A stretch of DNA of 10,315 nucleotides from Thermoflexibacter sp. (GTDB taxonomy: Bacteria; Bacteroidota; Bacteroidia; Cytophagales; Thermoflexibacteraceae), in NCBI GenBank assembly GCA_025455345.1, contig JALOMS010000348.1, positions 1 through 10,315 on the forward strand. The letters are read 5' to 3'. Positions 1 through 7,072 of this stretch are shown one piece after another. A model generated the notes under the pieces. That model did not search any database. It saw nothing but the letters and a program-made list of their open reading frames with translations, and had not been told where the DNA came from. The first letter of the stretch is position 1. The number at the start of each line of letters is the position of its first letter. The position numbers and the translations under genes were made by a program.

Positions 1-110
1 AAGATGGTGTCCATTTTGTAAGTTGTGGAAAACCCAAAATAAACGCTATTTTTACAACTCTCCAAGCCCCACAAAAAATATACCGCTCAGTATTGAAGCT
101 AAATCTATAA
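1..110 (+). CDS. 3' end of an unidentified gene (partial at left edge)
   Basis: Frame 3 (codons from base 3) is open from the window edge to a TAA at 108-110. It gives about 35 residues beginning DGVHFVSCGKPKINAIF and ending RSVLKLNL. The mixture of hydrophobic and charged residues looks protein-like, and the stop falls neatly before a promoter-like site for the next gene. I do not recognise the family from so short a tail. Frame 2 is also open to about base 139, so the frame choice is an inference. The product could be any gene transcribed rightward into this window. Confidence 0.4.
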   Translation, partial: DGVHFVSCGKPKINAIFTTLQAPQKIYRSVLKLNL

Positions 111-162
111 TTACCAATCATAAGTATTATTTTGATTAATTTCCTGAAATTTATTTATTTTA

Positions 163-194
163 TTGTTTTCTTTTACAAAAACAATTTACATTTG
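163..194 (+). promoter_or_regulatory. Bacteroidota-type promoter upstream of the DUF4290 gene
   Basis: A TACATTTG at 187-194 fits the Bacteroidota -7 consensus TAnnTTTG exactly. A TTG at 163-165 lies 21 bases upstream, close to the usual 19-21 base spacing to the -33 element. The start codon at 233 would leave a leader of roughly 30 bases. The match to the consensus is seen; use as a promoter is inferred. Confidence 0.55.
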
Positions 195-199
195 TAAAA
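171..199. promoter_or_regulatory. Perfect 9-bp palindrome over the promoter (candidate operator)
   Basis: TTTTACAAA at 171-179 and TTTGTAAAA at 191-199 are perfect inverted copies separated by 11 bases. Half-site centres are 20 bases apart, about two helical turns. The right arm overlaps the TTTG of the -7 element. This geometry suits a dimeric repressor that would block the promoter. The arms are AT-rich, so chance is possible, and no regulator gene is seen nearby. Confidence 0.35.
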
Positions 200-232
200 T
201 TAACAAGTATCTAAAATACTGTTCTATATTAC

Positions 233-886
233 ATGAATCACGAATACAATACTCAAAAAACGCATTTGGTACTAAAAGAGTACGGAAGAAATGTACAAAA
301 ATTGGCAGAATACATTGCCAATTTGCCTACCAAAGAAGAGCGAACTCGTTATGCTCATACATTGATTACGCTGATGAAGCAATTGAATCCCTCCGTCAGA
401 GAGAATAATGATAATACTCAACGCATTTGGGACCACTTGTACCTAATGTCTGATTTTGATTTGGATATAGACAGTCCTTATCCTGTACCTGAAAGGTCTA
501 TTTTAAATAAAAAACCAATGTCTATGGCGTACAATGTGGGCGAAATCAGGTACAAACACTATGGTCGGAATATAGAGATACTCATTGCCAAAGCTATCAA
601 AATCGATGAACCTGATGAGAAGCAACAAGCAATGGTATTTATTTTTGGCTTGATGAAGGCTTTTTATATTACTTGGAATAAGGAAACAGTCGATGATGAA
701 ACTATCGCAAACCAATTAAGAGAGATGTCCAAGGGCAAACTTTCCATAGACCTGAAGGCTATGCGTAGTGAAAGTTACGAACGAAATCACGACAGAGAAC
801 ATCATAGAGATAGAGATAGGGATAGAAATCGCAATCATAATAACAATAATAAAAAGAAAAGTAAAGATAAAAAAAGGAGAAAATAA
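233..886 (+). CDS. DUF4290 domain protein
   Basis: A 217-residue protein recognised as the DUF4290 family by its N-terminal half (NHEYNTQK, LKEYGRNVQKLAEYI, then IWDHLYLMSDFDLDIDSPYP around residues 65-84 and IRYKHYGRNIE around 105-114). The family is conserved in Bacteroidota, and its function is not known to me. Residues 1-180 look folded and helical. Residues 181-217 are a low-complexity, strongly basic tail of RD/RN pairs, an Asn run and a Lys/Arg end, which could bind nucleic acid; that is inference. The ATG at 233 is chosen because the family start NHEYNTQK follows it directly. A PlsC-type gene begins 9 bases after the stop, so the two are probably co-transcribed from the promoter near 163-194. 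No signal peptide or membrane segment is seen, so it is probably cytoplasmic. Confidence 0.85.
   Translation: MNHEYNTQKTHLVLKEYGRNVQKLAEYIANLPTKEERTRYAHTLITLMKQLNPSVRENNDNTQRIWDHLYLMSDFDLDIDSPYPVPERSILNKKPMSMAYNVGEIRYKHYGRNIEILIAKAIKIDEPDEKQQAMVFIFGLMKAFYITWNKETVDDETIANQLREMSKGKLSIDLKAMRSESYERNHDREHHRDRDRDRNRNHNNNNKKKSKDKKRRK
804..827 (+). repeat. 6-bp tandem repeat (ATAGAG-type, four units)
   Basis: Four near-perfect 6-base units (ATAGAG, ATAGAG, ATAGGG, ATAGAA) lie in the 3' part of the DUF4290 gene and encode the Arg-Asp pairs of its basic tail. Being a multiple of three, gain or loss of units would change tail length without a frameshift. Confidence 0.6.
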
Positions 887-895
887 GTAAGACTA

Positions 896-1639
896 ATGAG
901 AAAAATACTATCTTCTATTTGGTTTTATTTCACCTTACTGATATGTTTTATATTTTTAATCCCTCTGCCACTTATCCTCGTTCATAGGGAAAAGTGGCAT
1001 ATTCGTATCTACCAACTTACCAAATTTTGGGTAGGCATACTTCTGAAAATAAATTTTTTACCCTTAAAAATTGAGTATAGATTTCGTCTCCAATCCAAGC
1101 AAGTTTATATTTTTGCCCCCAACCACACTTCTTATTTAGATATTATTCTGCTCATGTACGCCATCAAAAAATTTTTTATTTTTGTAGGCAAAAGCTCGAT
1201 TTCCAAAGCTCCCTTGGCAGGATATGTTTACAAAAAAATGCACATTACCGTAGATAGAAGCAAAGCAAGAAGCAAATACAGCGTATTAGAAAAATCTAAA
1301 ATAGCCATCAAAAAACGAAAAAGTGTAGTGATATTCCCCGAAGGCGGTATTTTGACGCATACCCCACCACAGATGACTCCCTTCAAAGAAGGTGCTTTCC
1401 GACTTGCCATAGAAGAACAAATACCCATCGTTCCTGTTACCATGCCTTATAATTGGTTAGCAATGCCCGACAAAGAGTATCCTCCCTTCATTCACCATAA
1501 ACTTAAAGTAGTATTCCACGAACCTATTGATACCAAAGGACTTACCATTGATGACTTGCCTTTACTCAAACAAAAAGTCTTTGAAATCATCAGTAATGAA
1601 ATCCAAAAACACCATCAGCCGTCTATCAAAGCCAACTAA
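896..1639 (+). CDS. PlsC-type 1-acyl-glycerol-3-phosphate acyltransferase
   Basis: A 247-residue lysophospholipid acyltransferase (PlsC/LPLAT family). It would transfer an acyl group to the sn-2 position of lysophosphatidic acid in phospholipid synthesis, at the inner face of the cytoplasmic membrane. Block I is NHTSYLD at residues 76-82, giving the catalytic H-x4-D pair H77/D82. Block II is around VDRSK at 119-123. Block III is FPEGG at 147-151 (commonly FPEGT). Block IV is the IPIVPVTM stretch at 176-183. Residues 8-30 form a hydrophobic membrane anchor. Length is normal for the family. The start ATG is 9 bases after the DUF4290 stop, implying an operon. The exact acceptor cannot be told from sequence; an acyltransferase for another lysolipid or an ornithine-lipid-type product is possible, so no symbol is given. 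Confidence 0.88.
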   Translation: MRKILSSIWFYFTLLICFIFLIPLPLILVHREKWHIRIYQLTKFWVGILLKINFLPLKIEYRFRLQSKQVYIFAPNHTSYLDIILLMYAIKKFFIFVGKSSISKAPLAGYVYKKMHITVDRSKARSKYSVLEKSKIAIKKRKSVVIFPEGGILTHTPPQMTPFKEGAFRLAIEEQIPIVPVTMPYNWLAMPDKEYPPFIHHKLKVVFHEPIDTKGLTIDDLPLLKQKVFEIISNEIQKHHQPSIKAN

Positions 1640-1794
1640 TCTTTGTAAATTTCTGTTAATGTTCTTATTCCATAATAGGAAATCTGAATAAAATTGAGAT
1701 TTTCGCAATACTAAATCAACCGTTTCCTGACATTCTTACTTTTTACTAATTAAATACTCTGATAATCAAAAACTTGTAAAATTTTTAGCTTAAA

Positions 1795-3145
1795 ATGAAC
1801 CATACTAAAGTTGCCCTTGCTGATACCAATCAATTTGCTAATATTTTTATAGATTATATCTGTTGTAAAACTCAACTTTTGCCTTTTTATCACTTATTCC
1901 CTTCCATAGAAAATTATGAAAAGCAAATCACCCTCAAAAAGTATGAAATATCCCCAATACAATTTCGTCCCTGTGTATTGGATGGCAAGCGAAGACCATG
2001 ATTTTGAGGAAATTAGTAGCTTTAACTTGTTTTGGAAAAAATACAGTTGGCATACCGACCAAAAAGGTGCTGTGGGGAGATTTGACCCCAAAGGCTTAGA
2101 AGAAGTAATTAGGCAAACTCCCGAAATGGATAGTATTTTCAAAGAAGCATATTCGTCCAGTAATACTTTGTCAGATGCTACTCGCTACATAGTCAATGAG
2201 TTGTACGGGCATGAAGGACTTTTGGTCATAGATGGAGACGATAGCGCATTAAAATCTCTTTTCAAGCCTGTCATAGAAGACGAAATCTTCCAACAACCTA
2301 CTTTTACCTGTATTTCAGAAACTAATGCAGGCTTGGAGCAATTAGGTTATCCCATACAAGTTTTCCCAAGAGAGATTAATTTATTTTACTTGGATACAAA
2401 TCTTAGGGAACGCATAGTCAAAGAAGGAGATGTTTATAAAGTATTAAATACTTCAATCCAATTTTCTCAAGAAGAAATCAAACAACTTATCAATCATTCT
2501 CCAGAAAAGTTTAGCCCAAATGTAACTTTAAGACCTGTTTATCAAGAGATTATCTTGCCAAACTTGTCTTACACAGGTGGTCCTGGTGAGTTTGCATATT
2601 GGTTACAACTCAAAGGCGTTTTTGAGAAATTTAATGTTCCTTTTCCAATTTTATTACCACGGAACTTTGGTCTAATATTGAATAAGGCTATTCTCAATAA
2701 AATAGATAAACTCAATGTAAAAATCAACGATTTTTTTGTAAGTGCAGAAGAGCTAAAGAATACTTGGTTAAATCAAAATATTTCAGAACCCATTGATTTA
2801 CAAGAAGAAATCAATGCAATTGAGACTATTTTTGAGCAAATCTCCCAAAAAGCCATTACTTATGACAAGTCTTTGAAAGAATTTGTAGGAGCAATGAAGC
2901 AAAAAACAATTAGCACCGCCGAACAGATACAAGGTAAAATACAAAAAGCACAAAATCAAAAGTTTAGCACTGAAACTAATCAATTATTGGACATTCACAA
3001 CAAACTTTTTCCTAATGGCAGTTTGCAAGAACGTACTGACAATTTCTTGAATTTTTATTTGAATGATAAGGACTTTCTGAACAAGATTGCCTCTATTTTT
3101 GACCCTTTTGATTTTCAATTTAATATTATAGAACTCACAGATTAG
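1795..3145 (+). pseudogene. bshC: bshC, bacillithiol synthase (cysteine-adding enzyme), disrupted by an internal out-of-frame deletion
   Basis: BshC adds cysteine to GlcN-malate in the last step of bacillithiol synthesis. The family N-terminus is seen in frame 1 from the ATG at 1795: FANIFIDYICCKTQLLPFYHL, ending near ENYEKQI at about 1929. The rest is in frame 2, with an open frame of 409 codons from an ATG at 1916. It shows PVYWMASEDHDFEE, the hallmark of the family, then SPNVTLRPVYQE, TGGPGEFAYWLQLKG, and a C-terminal region rich in helices and heptad-like patterns that matches the family coiled coil. A TAG at 1907-1909 closes frame 2 upstream. The segment that normally joins the parts, including the conserved GQQ/GP-Y-TIYK region of the Rossmann domain (roughly 75-85 residues), is absent. 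The change of frame implies a loss of 3n+2 bases, with the joint between about 1929 and 1945. Either the gene is decayed or the assembly is wrong here. Both remaining parts look unmutated otherwise. Confidence 0.8.
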
Positions 3146-3271
3146 TTGCATATTAGCGAGATTTTTAGCTATTTTCAACCCATTTCTACCTTATCCATCG
3201 CAATAACTACGAATCCCTGTGCTTTTTGGGAAAATACATTTCTTATTCAATATTTTTCAGGGTTAGGCTGT

Positions 3272-3335
3272 GCATAAAATACGATAACGCACAAACATCA
3301 AACAAGCAGATGAATAAATAATTCATATTTTATGC
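3272..3335. repeat. 10-bp inverted repeat between convergent units
   Basis: GCATAAAATA at 3272-3281 and TATTTTATGC at 3326-3335 are perfect inverse copies 44 bases apart, in the gap between the end of bshC and the leftward small-gene cluster. Inside lies a short hairpin, ATGAAT at 3310-3315 with ATTCAT at 3321-3326. A second pair, AACAAGCA at 3301-3308 and TGCTTGTT at 3354-3361, interleaves with it. The pairs cannot all form together. The position suits a bidirectional terminator, but the stems are weak and AT-rich. Confidence 0.35.
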
Positions 3336-3343
3336 TAAAAAAA

Positions 3344-3910
3344 TTACTTTAATTGCTTGTTAATCAATAGAATATCCTGTGCCAATTTGTCCAAAGAAGC
3401 CCACTCATCAGGTGTATTGGAAGTTTGCCAACTTAGGCAGATACTCACCTCTGCGTAGCCGATTTTGAGGGTAAGATTCTCCCCATCTCTGCCTCTATGC
3501 CAAGGGTCTTGCCCAAGAACAGGTGGAATAGATAGATTGCTTATCTGCTTGATAATGTGCTGAATATTTTTTGTTTCTGCTTTACCTTCTTCTTTGAGCA
3601 AGGTCAAATGAAGAGGTAAAAATTTATCCTCATTGTAGGCATATTCCAACCAAATAGCAAGAATTTCTCTGTCGTTTTCTTGCTTCCAAGTAGTTCTGTG
3701 CCAATAGATTTCCGCATTGTTCCAAGTCATTTGAAAGAGTAAATAATCCATTCCAAAAGGAGGAATACACATCAGTTCTATGTAAGGACGACCTCCGTAA
3801 TCCAAGGGGTTGCTCTGCCAAAAGGTTTCTTGTTGCTTCTCCTCCAAGCTATTTTCGTATTTAAACCTATTTTTTACCTCCATAATTGATGATTTTATTG
3901 CATTACTCAT
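3344..3910 (-). CDS. Hypothetical protein, last gene of the four-gene cluster
   Basis: An unrecognised, apparently soluble protein. The frame is open for 210 codons from an upstream ATG at 3976, but that start would overlap the preceding gene by 74 bases. I prefer the ATG at 3910-3908 (start MSNAIKSS, 188 residues), because it sits in ATGAGTAA with the TAA of the upstream gene, a typical coupled stop/start arrangement. An ATG at 3922 is also possible. Visible features are a charged N-terminus, an aromatic-rich middle (FQMTWNNAEIYWHRTTW), and a C-terminal stretch GRDGENLTLKIGYAEVSICLSW with a following P-x-EW-x-SL. That last pattern (DG, alternating beta strand, W, then P-EW and an amphipathic helix) is one I associate loosely with small hypothetical proteins of secretion or toxin-immunity loci; this is a weak inference. 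A single frameshifted gene joining it to its upstream neighbour cannot be excluded. Confidence 0.6.
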   Translation of the reverse strand: MSNAIKSSIMEVKNRFKYENSLEEKQQETFWQSNPLDYGGRPYIELMCIPPFGMDYLLFQMTWNNAEIYWHRTTWKQENDREILAIWLEYAYNEDKFLPLHLTLLKEEGKAETKNIQHIIKQISNLSIPPVLGQDPWHRGRDGENLTLKIGYAEVSICLSWQTSNTPDEWASLDKLAQDILLINKQLK

Positions 3911-4295
3911 TGAAATGCTCATTGTATCGCCCGCCCCAAATCGTTGCCCTTCGTACCAGCTCACAAAATGCCTCATTTGCTTTATTGGTCAGTTTTTGGT
4001 GTTCGCTACCCCCTTTGATAGGTAAAATGAGGAGCAAGCCCTCCGCAGTGAATTTGAAAAGTGTATATCCTTCATCTTTGAATACAAGTTCTTGATTTTC
4101 ATTGACTTCTACCTCATATTTATTTACAATATTTTTACCTATTTTCGAAGTCATAGATTTCCATTTGCAATATTTGACTACCTGCTCGTAATTGGACTTG
4201 GTAAAGCAACTTTCTACTATTTTAGGCGAAAAACAAGCAAGAAATAGTTTTGATAAAATGCTCATAAGCAATATTTTAATAAATAGATTCTTCAT
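3903..4295 (-). CDS. Small putative lipoprotein, third gene of the cluster
   Basis: A 130-residue protein with a classic export N-terminus: Lys near the start, a hydrophobic run through about residue 20, and a Cys at 21 in the context KLFLACFSP. This resembles a lipobox, though Phe at -3 is not ideal, so lipoprotein status is likely but unproven. The mature part is short and mixed in charge (NKYEVEVNENQELVFKDEGY), suggesting a small beta domain facing the periplasm. I recognise no family. The ATG at 4295 overlaps the end of the preceding paralogue by 20 bases, and the stop overlaps the next gene's preferred start. This points to one transcript and translational coupling. Start at an internal ATG (4265, MSILSKLFLAC) would remove the overlap and still leave a short signal. 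Confidence 0.6.
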   Translation of the reverse strand: MKNLFIKILLMSILSKLFLACFSPKIVESCFTKSNYEQVVKYCKWKSMTSKIGKNIVNKYEVEVNENQELVFKDEGYTLFKFTAEGLLLILPIKGGSEHQKLTNKANEAFCELVRRATIWGGRYNEHFNE

Positions 4296-4722
4296 TTTTT
4301 CTTACCTCTCCATTGGCAATTAATTTTAATATACTACGCGGATAGTAAAAGCCTGTTTCCCATGCTCCATTGCGGAAAATAAAAGACAAGAATTTGTATT
4401 TTTTAGAATTTCTTATGACCAAATAATCCCCATCTTTTGGTGTATAATCAAAATTAAAACACTGATTATCTATCATATATAGCAAAACCCATTCTTCGGT
4501 CAGTCCTTCTCCAATATCCTTGCTTGGAAGTGCAGGCTGTACTTCCATAAGCATTTCGTCAGGGTCAAGATAGCCTAAAAACTCACACACCGACCACAGA
4601 TAAAGTTCGGGCGCATTATTGAGTTCTCTTTTATGCCTGCGTGAATTTTTGTTGTGAATAATTGCTTCATTTTTCTCAGCAAGGCAGAAAATAAAACCAT
4701 TTTCAAAACTAAGCATATTCAT
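4276..4722 (-). CDS. Hypothetical protein, tandem paralogue B
   Basis: A 148-residue protein, clearly paralogous to the gene immediately upstream (4734-5168). Shared blocks are HNKNSR-HK near residue 23, then P--D-G-GLT-EWVLL around 66-82, QCF-F-Y-PK-GD-LVIR around 87-104, and SFIF--G-WE-G-Y near 113-127. The conserved Cys in the QCF block and the Trp in EWVLL are the most constant features. No signal peptide or membrane segment is seen, so it is probably cytoplasmic. I do not recognise a named family. Duplicated small acidic proteins next to one another are common for immunity proteins of polymorphic toxins, but no toxin is present in the window, so this stays a speculation. Only 11 bases separate it from the upstream paralogue. 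Confidence 0.7.
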   Translation of the reverse strand: MNMLSFENGFIFCLAEKNEAIIHNKNSRRHKRELNNAPELYLWSVCEFLGYLDPDEMLMEVQPALPSKDIGEGLTEEWVLLYMIDNQCFNFDYTPKDGDYLVIRNSKKYKFLSFIFRNGAWETGFYYPRSILKLIANGEVRKNEESIY

Positions 4723-4733
4723 AAACGGTTAAA

Positions 4734-5168
4734 CTAATGACTTTTTGCTTTGATTTTCCCTTTTTTATTGAGTTTGGTGAGGTGAGAAATGCCATCATAT
4801 TCTCCCTCTACCCACACTCCACTTTTAAATATGAAAGACATAAAATCGGAAAACTTTGTTCCTTCTTGCTCCTTCCTAATCACCAAGTTATCGCCTTCTT
4901 TGGGAAGATAGGCAAAATCAAAACATTGCTCATGATTGAGGTGCAACAAAACCCACTCTTGGGTCAGTCCTTGCCCAAGGTCGTCAGAAGGGAAACGGTA
5001 AAGCCCTATGGCAATTAGCCCTGTAACTTCTTCTAAGTCATAGAGGTACCATCTATAAATTATTTCTTTGGGTTGGTTTTTGTGCTTGCGACTATTTTTG
5101 TTGTGAAGGATTGGTTTTTCTTCATTTTCGCAAGTGCATAGCACAAATCCTTTATTAAAATCGCACAT
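4734..5168 (-). CDS. Hypothetical protein, tandem paralogue A
   Basis: A 144-residue protein, first gene of the leftward cluster, opening MCDFNKGFVLCTCENEEKP with three Cys in the first 13 residues. It shares with paralogue B the blocks HNKNSR-HK, D-GQGLTQEWVLL, QCFDFAYLPKEGDNLVIR and SFIF--GVW-EGEYD. DNA identity is visible too, for example around 4488-4516 against 4950-4978, so the duplication is fairly recent or under constraint. No signal peptide or membrane span is seen. Function is unknown to me. A promoter-like site lies at 5207-5238, about 30-40 bases upstream of the ATG. The product has a basic C-terminus (KLNKKGKIKAKSH) that B shares only in part. Confidence 0.7.
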   Translation of the reverse strand: MCDFNKGFVLCTCENEEKPILHNKNSRKHKNQPKEIIYRWYLYDLEEVTGLIAIGLYRFPSDDLGQGLTQEWVLLHLNHEQCFDFAYLPKEGDNLVIRKEQEGTKFSDFMSFIFKSGVWVEGEYDGISHLTKLNKKGKIKAKSH

Positions 5169-5206
5169 TTTGCTTTAAACTGCTTAAAAAATGATATTTA
5201 GATTTC

Positions 5207-5238
5207 TAAAGTTAAAAAAATAAATAAATAGTACCAAA
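5207..5238 (-). promoter_or_regulatory. Promoter-like site for the four-gene cluster
   Basis: On the minus strand TTTG (5238-5235) is followed after exactly 20 bases by TAACTTTA (5214-5207), one base off the Bacteroidota -7 consensus TAnnTTTG. A start near 5200 would give a leader of about 30 bases to the ATG at 5168. The -33 element lies inside the left arm of the inverted repeat at 5232-5271. Confidence 0.45.
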
Positions 5239-5271
5239 CCACTCTTAACAAGTGTATAGATTTGTTTGGTA
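5212..5271 (-). terminator. Possible terminator of the T9SS gene (inverted repeat plus T-rich tract)
   Basis: TACCAAAC at 5232-5239 and GTTTGGTA at 5264-5271 pair perfectly, with an inner CACT (5240-5243)/AGTG (5251-5254) pair. In the leftward direction the hairpin is followed by a T-rich run (5231 to 5212). This fits an intrinsic terminator for the 5335-6987 gene, 64 bases after its stop. The low GC of the stem and the overlap with the promoter-like site at 5207-5238 mean it could instead be an operator. Confidence 0.4.
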
Positions 5272-5334
5272 GGTGTTGCGTCTGGACATATTTGGGCTTT
5301 TAAGAAGAATAAGCAAAAATTTTTACATAGACTT

Positions 5335-6987
5335 TTATCTTATTAGATTGATTGCACCTTTCCACCTTTGCTTTCCATTGTCGGCAGTAATCACATAAAA
5401 ATAAGTATGAGTAGGAAGAATCTGACCATTCAATGTTCCGTCCCAAGCATTTGTATATCCCTCAGAATGAAATATTTTAGTCCCCCATCTATCAAAGATT
5501 TCTACTATGGCATCGGGCTGATAGACAATATTACCAATTTCCCAAGTATCATTTACCCCATCTCCATTGGGCGTAAATCCGTTAGGAATTCTTAGGTCTC
5601 TGCGTACACTGACTTTTACTTTATCCATTACTTCGCACCCATCATCTATCAAAACTCGCACTGTATAAGTCATATCTTCCAAAGGAGTCGCTATGGGGTT
5701 AGGAATATTGGCATTGTCCAAGTAGGTAGATGGCGACCATTCATATCTCAATGAGGCATTTCTCCTATTAGGGTTTGCTTCAAAATTGGTAGTGATGGCT
5801 ACTGGCGTATTCATGAGTGCGTTAAGTTGTACGCTTTCTCCTAAGCTAACTGCCACATCTGCGCCTGCATATACAGGAGTAGCGGGTGGTTTGATAAATA
5901 CATTGGCTTGTATTTTTTCGCTTACGCAACCAAACTCTTCGTTAGCTACATAATAGGTGGTATTGGTTCGTATTTCTTCGGTAATATATGTGCTTGCATT
6001 AGCTCCCCTGATAGGATTAAAATTGGCATTGTACCATTGATATTTTCCTTCTTTGCCACCACTTGCTTTCAAAACTACTTGCCCTTCTCCACATCTGCTC
6101 ACCGAAGGACAAATAGGAGGTGGTATTTTGGCTTTTAGGCTTACTAAAATAGGCGGAGAAGTTGCCTTGGCGCATTTGGTAGAAATAGTTACTGTATATT
6201 CTCCGGGTTCAAAGGCTAACAATGCCCTGCTATTGACCGTACCAGCCTTCTTTCCATTTCTTTGCCATTCGTAAGTAACTCCCTCTATAAAAGCTGTATT
6301 TAACTCCACGTAGGAGCCTTCGCATAGTGCCAAACTTCCTGTATGTTCTATTTTTGGTGCTTTGATTTCATTGGCAACAATTTCTACTGCATTGGAGGTA
6401 ACTTCGCATAGAGTCTGCTTATCCTGAACTTTTACACTATACACGCCTGCCTTAGCTACTGTAATAATCTGTGAGGTTTGTCCATCAGACCATTTGAAGT
6501 CAGTAGTTGAGGTAACTGCTCTCAAACGCACTATTTCTCCTTCACAAATCGTAGTAGAGCCTAAGACTTCAACACTTACCGTAGGTGCAGGTTTGACAAT
6601 AATATCTGCACCATTGTCTCCGTCTTCGAAATAAGGGGCAGTAGCTATCACTCTAATTCGATATTTATTACTTGCGGCTGTTTGTAGAGGTAAAAGAACC
6701 TTCAGTCCTCCCCCTGTGCGACCATAAACGCCTGTAAGTCGCCCAATAGTTTGTGGTGTTTTGGCAAAACTACCATTGGCATCGCTCAACTGCACAGAGA
6801 ACTCCGCAGAAAGAAAATTGGTAGAAAATTTGACCTCTATTTCAGAGCCAGCACAAATCGCAGAGTTGTCGACAAAGGTATTCAAAAAGTCTTTTCTTTT
6901 CTCCTTGCCCTCGGCGGATAGCATAGACAATGACAAGATAAAAATGATAGATAAAATAATAGAGTTATATCGCATATTCATTTTCAT
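5335..6987 (-). CDS. Secreted Ig-repeat protein with T9SS type B (gliding motility) C-terminal domain
   Basis: A 550-residue cell-surface or secreted protein. Residues 1-25 are a signal peptide (basic start, hydrophobic core, cleavage probably after LSA), so it crosses the inner membrane by Sec. About 40-130 is a first beta domain opening SAICAGSEIEV. Then come Ig-like repeats at about 133-207, 210-282 and 290-365, each opening with a C-x-GE/C-x-GS motif (ICEGEIV, LCEGSYV, RCGEGQV). A PKD-like domain at about 370-460 contains YEWSPSTYLDN. Residues 466-550 are the gliding-motility/CHU C-terminal domain: PNGFTPNGDGVNDTW, then IFDRWG, WDGT and a YVI--DNG strand. That domain is the outer-membrane export signal of the type IX system in Bacteroidota (type B). 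Such proteins are usually surface adhesins; the ligand cannot be inferred. At 550 residues it is short for the group. It has its own promoter-like site at 7073-7104. Confidence 0.88.
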   Translation of the reverse strand: MKMNMRYNSIILSIIFILSLSMLSAEGKEKRKDFLNTFVDNSAICAGSEIEVKFSTNFLSAEFSVQLSDANGSFAKTPQTIGRLTGVYGRTGGGLKVLLPLQTAASNKYRIRVIATAPYFEDGDNGADIIVKPAPTVSVEVLGSTTICEGEIVRLRAVTSTTDFKWSDGQTSQIITVAKAGVYSVKVQDKQTLCEVTSNAVEIVANEIKAPKIEHTGSLALCEGSYVELNTAFIEGVTYEWQRNGKKAGTVNSRALLAFEPGEYTVTISTKCAKATSPPILVSLKAKIPPPICPSVSRCGEGQVVLKASGGKEGKYQWYNANFNPIRGANASTYITEEIRTNTTYYVANEEFGCVSEKIQANVFIKPPATPVYAGADVAVSLGESVQLNALMNTPVAITTNFEANPNRRNASLRYEWSPSTYLDNANIPNPIATPLEDMTYTVRVLIDDGCEVMDKVKVSVRRDLRIPNGFTPNGDGVNDTWEIGNIVYQPDAIVEIFDRWGTKIFHSEGYTNAWDGTLNGQILPTHTYFYVITADNGKQRWKGAINLIR

Positions 6988-7072
6988 TATTGCTTATAGT
7001 GATAGTTATATTCTCATAAAACGCTTATTTAATACTGATGTTTAATAAAACTAAGAAGATAAATCCTTCTTT

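Noticed and set aside
1..139. A frame-2 stretch with WCPFC near the left edge, suggesting a thioredoxin-like CxxC
   Set aside because: The following residues (KLWKTQNKRYFYNSPS) do not look like a thioredoxin fold, and frame 3 gives a more protein-like tail ending just before the promoter-like site.
163..408. An 81-codon open frame starting at 163
   Set aside because: It overlaps the DUF4290 gene in another frame, begins inside the promoter-like region, and its translation has no family-like features.
1680..1702. AAATCT/AGATTT hairpin after the acyltransferase gene as a terminator
   Set aside because: Six AT-rich base pairs with an 11-base loop and no T-tract; not convincing.
1916..3145. A complete 409-residue bshC starting at 1916
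   Set aside because: It begins in the middle of the conserved domain, while the true family N-terminus is present upstream in another frame.
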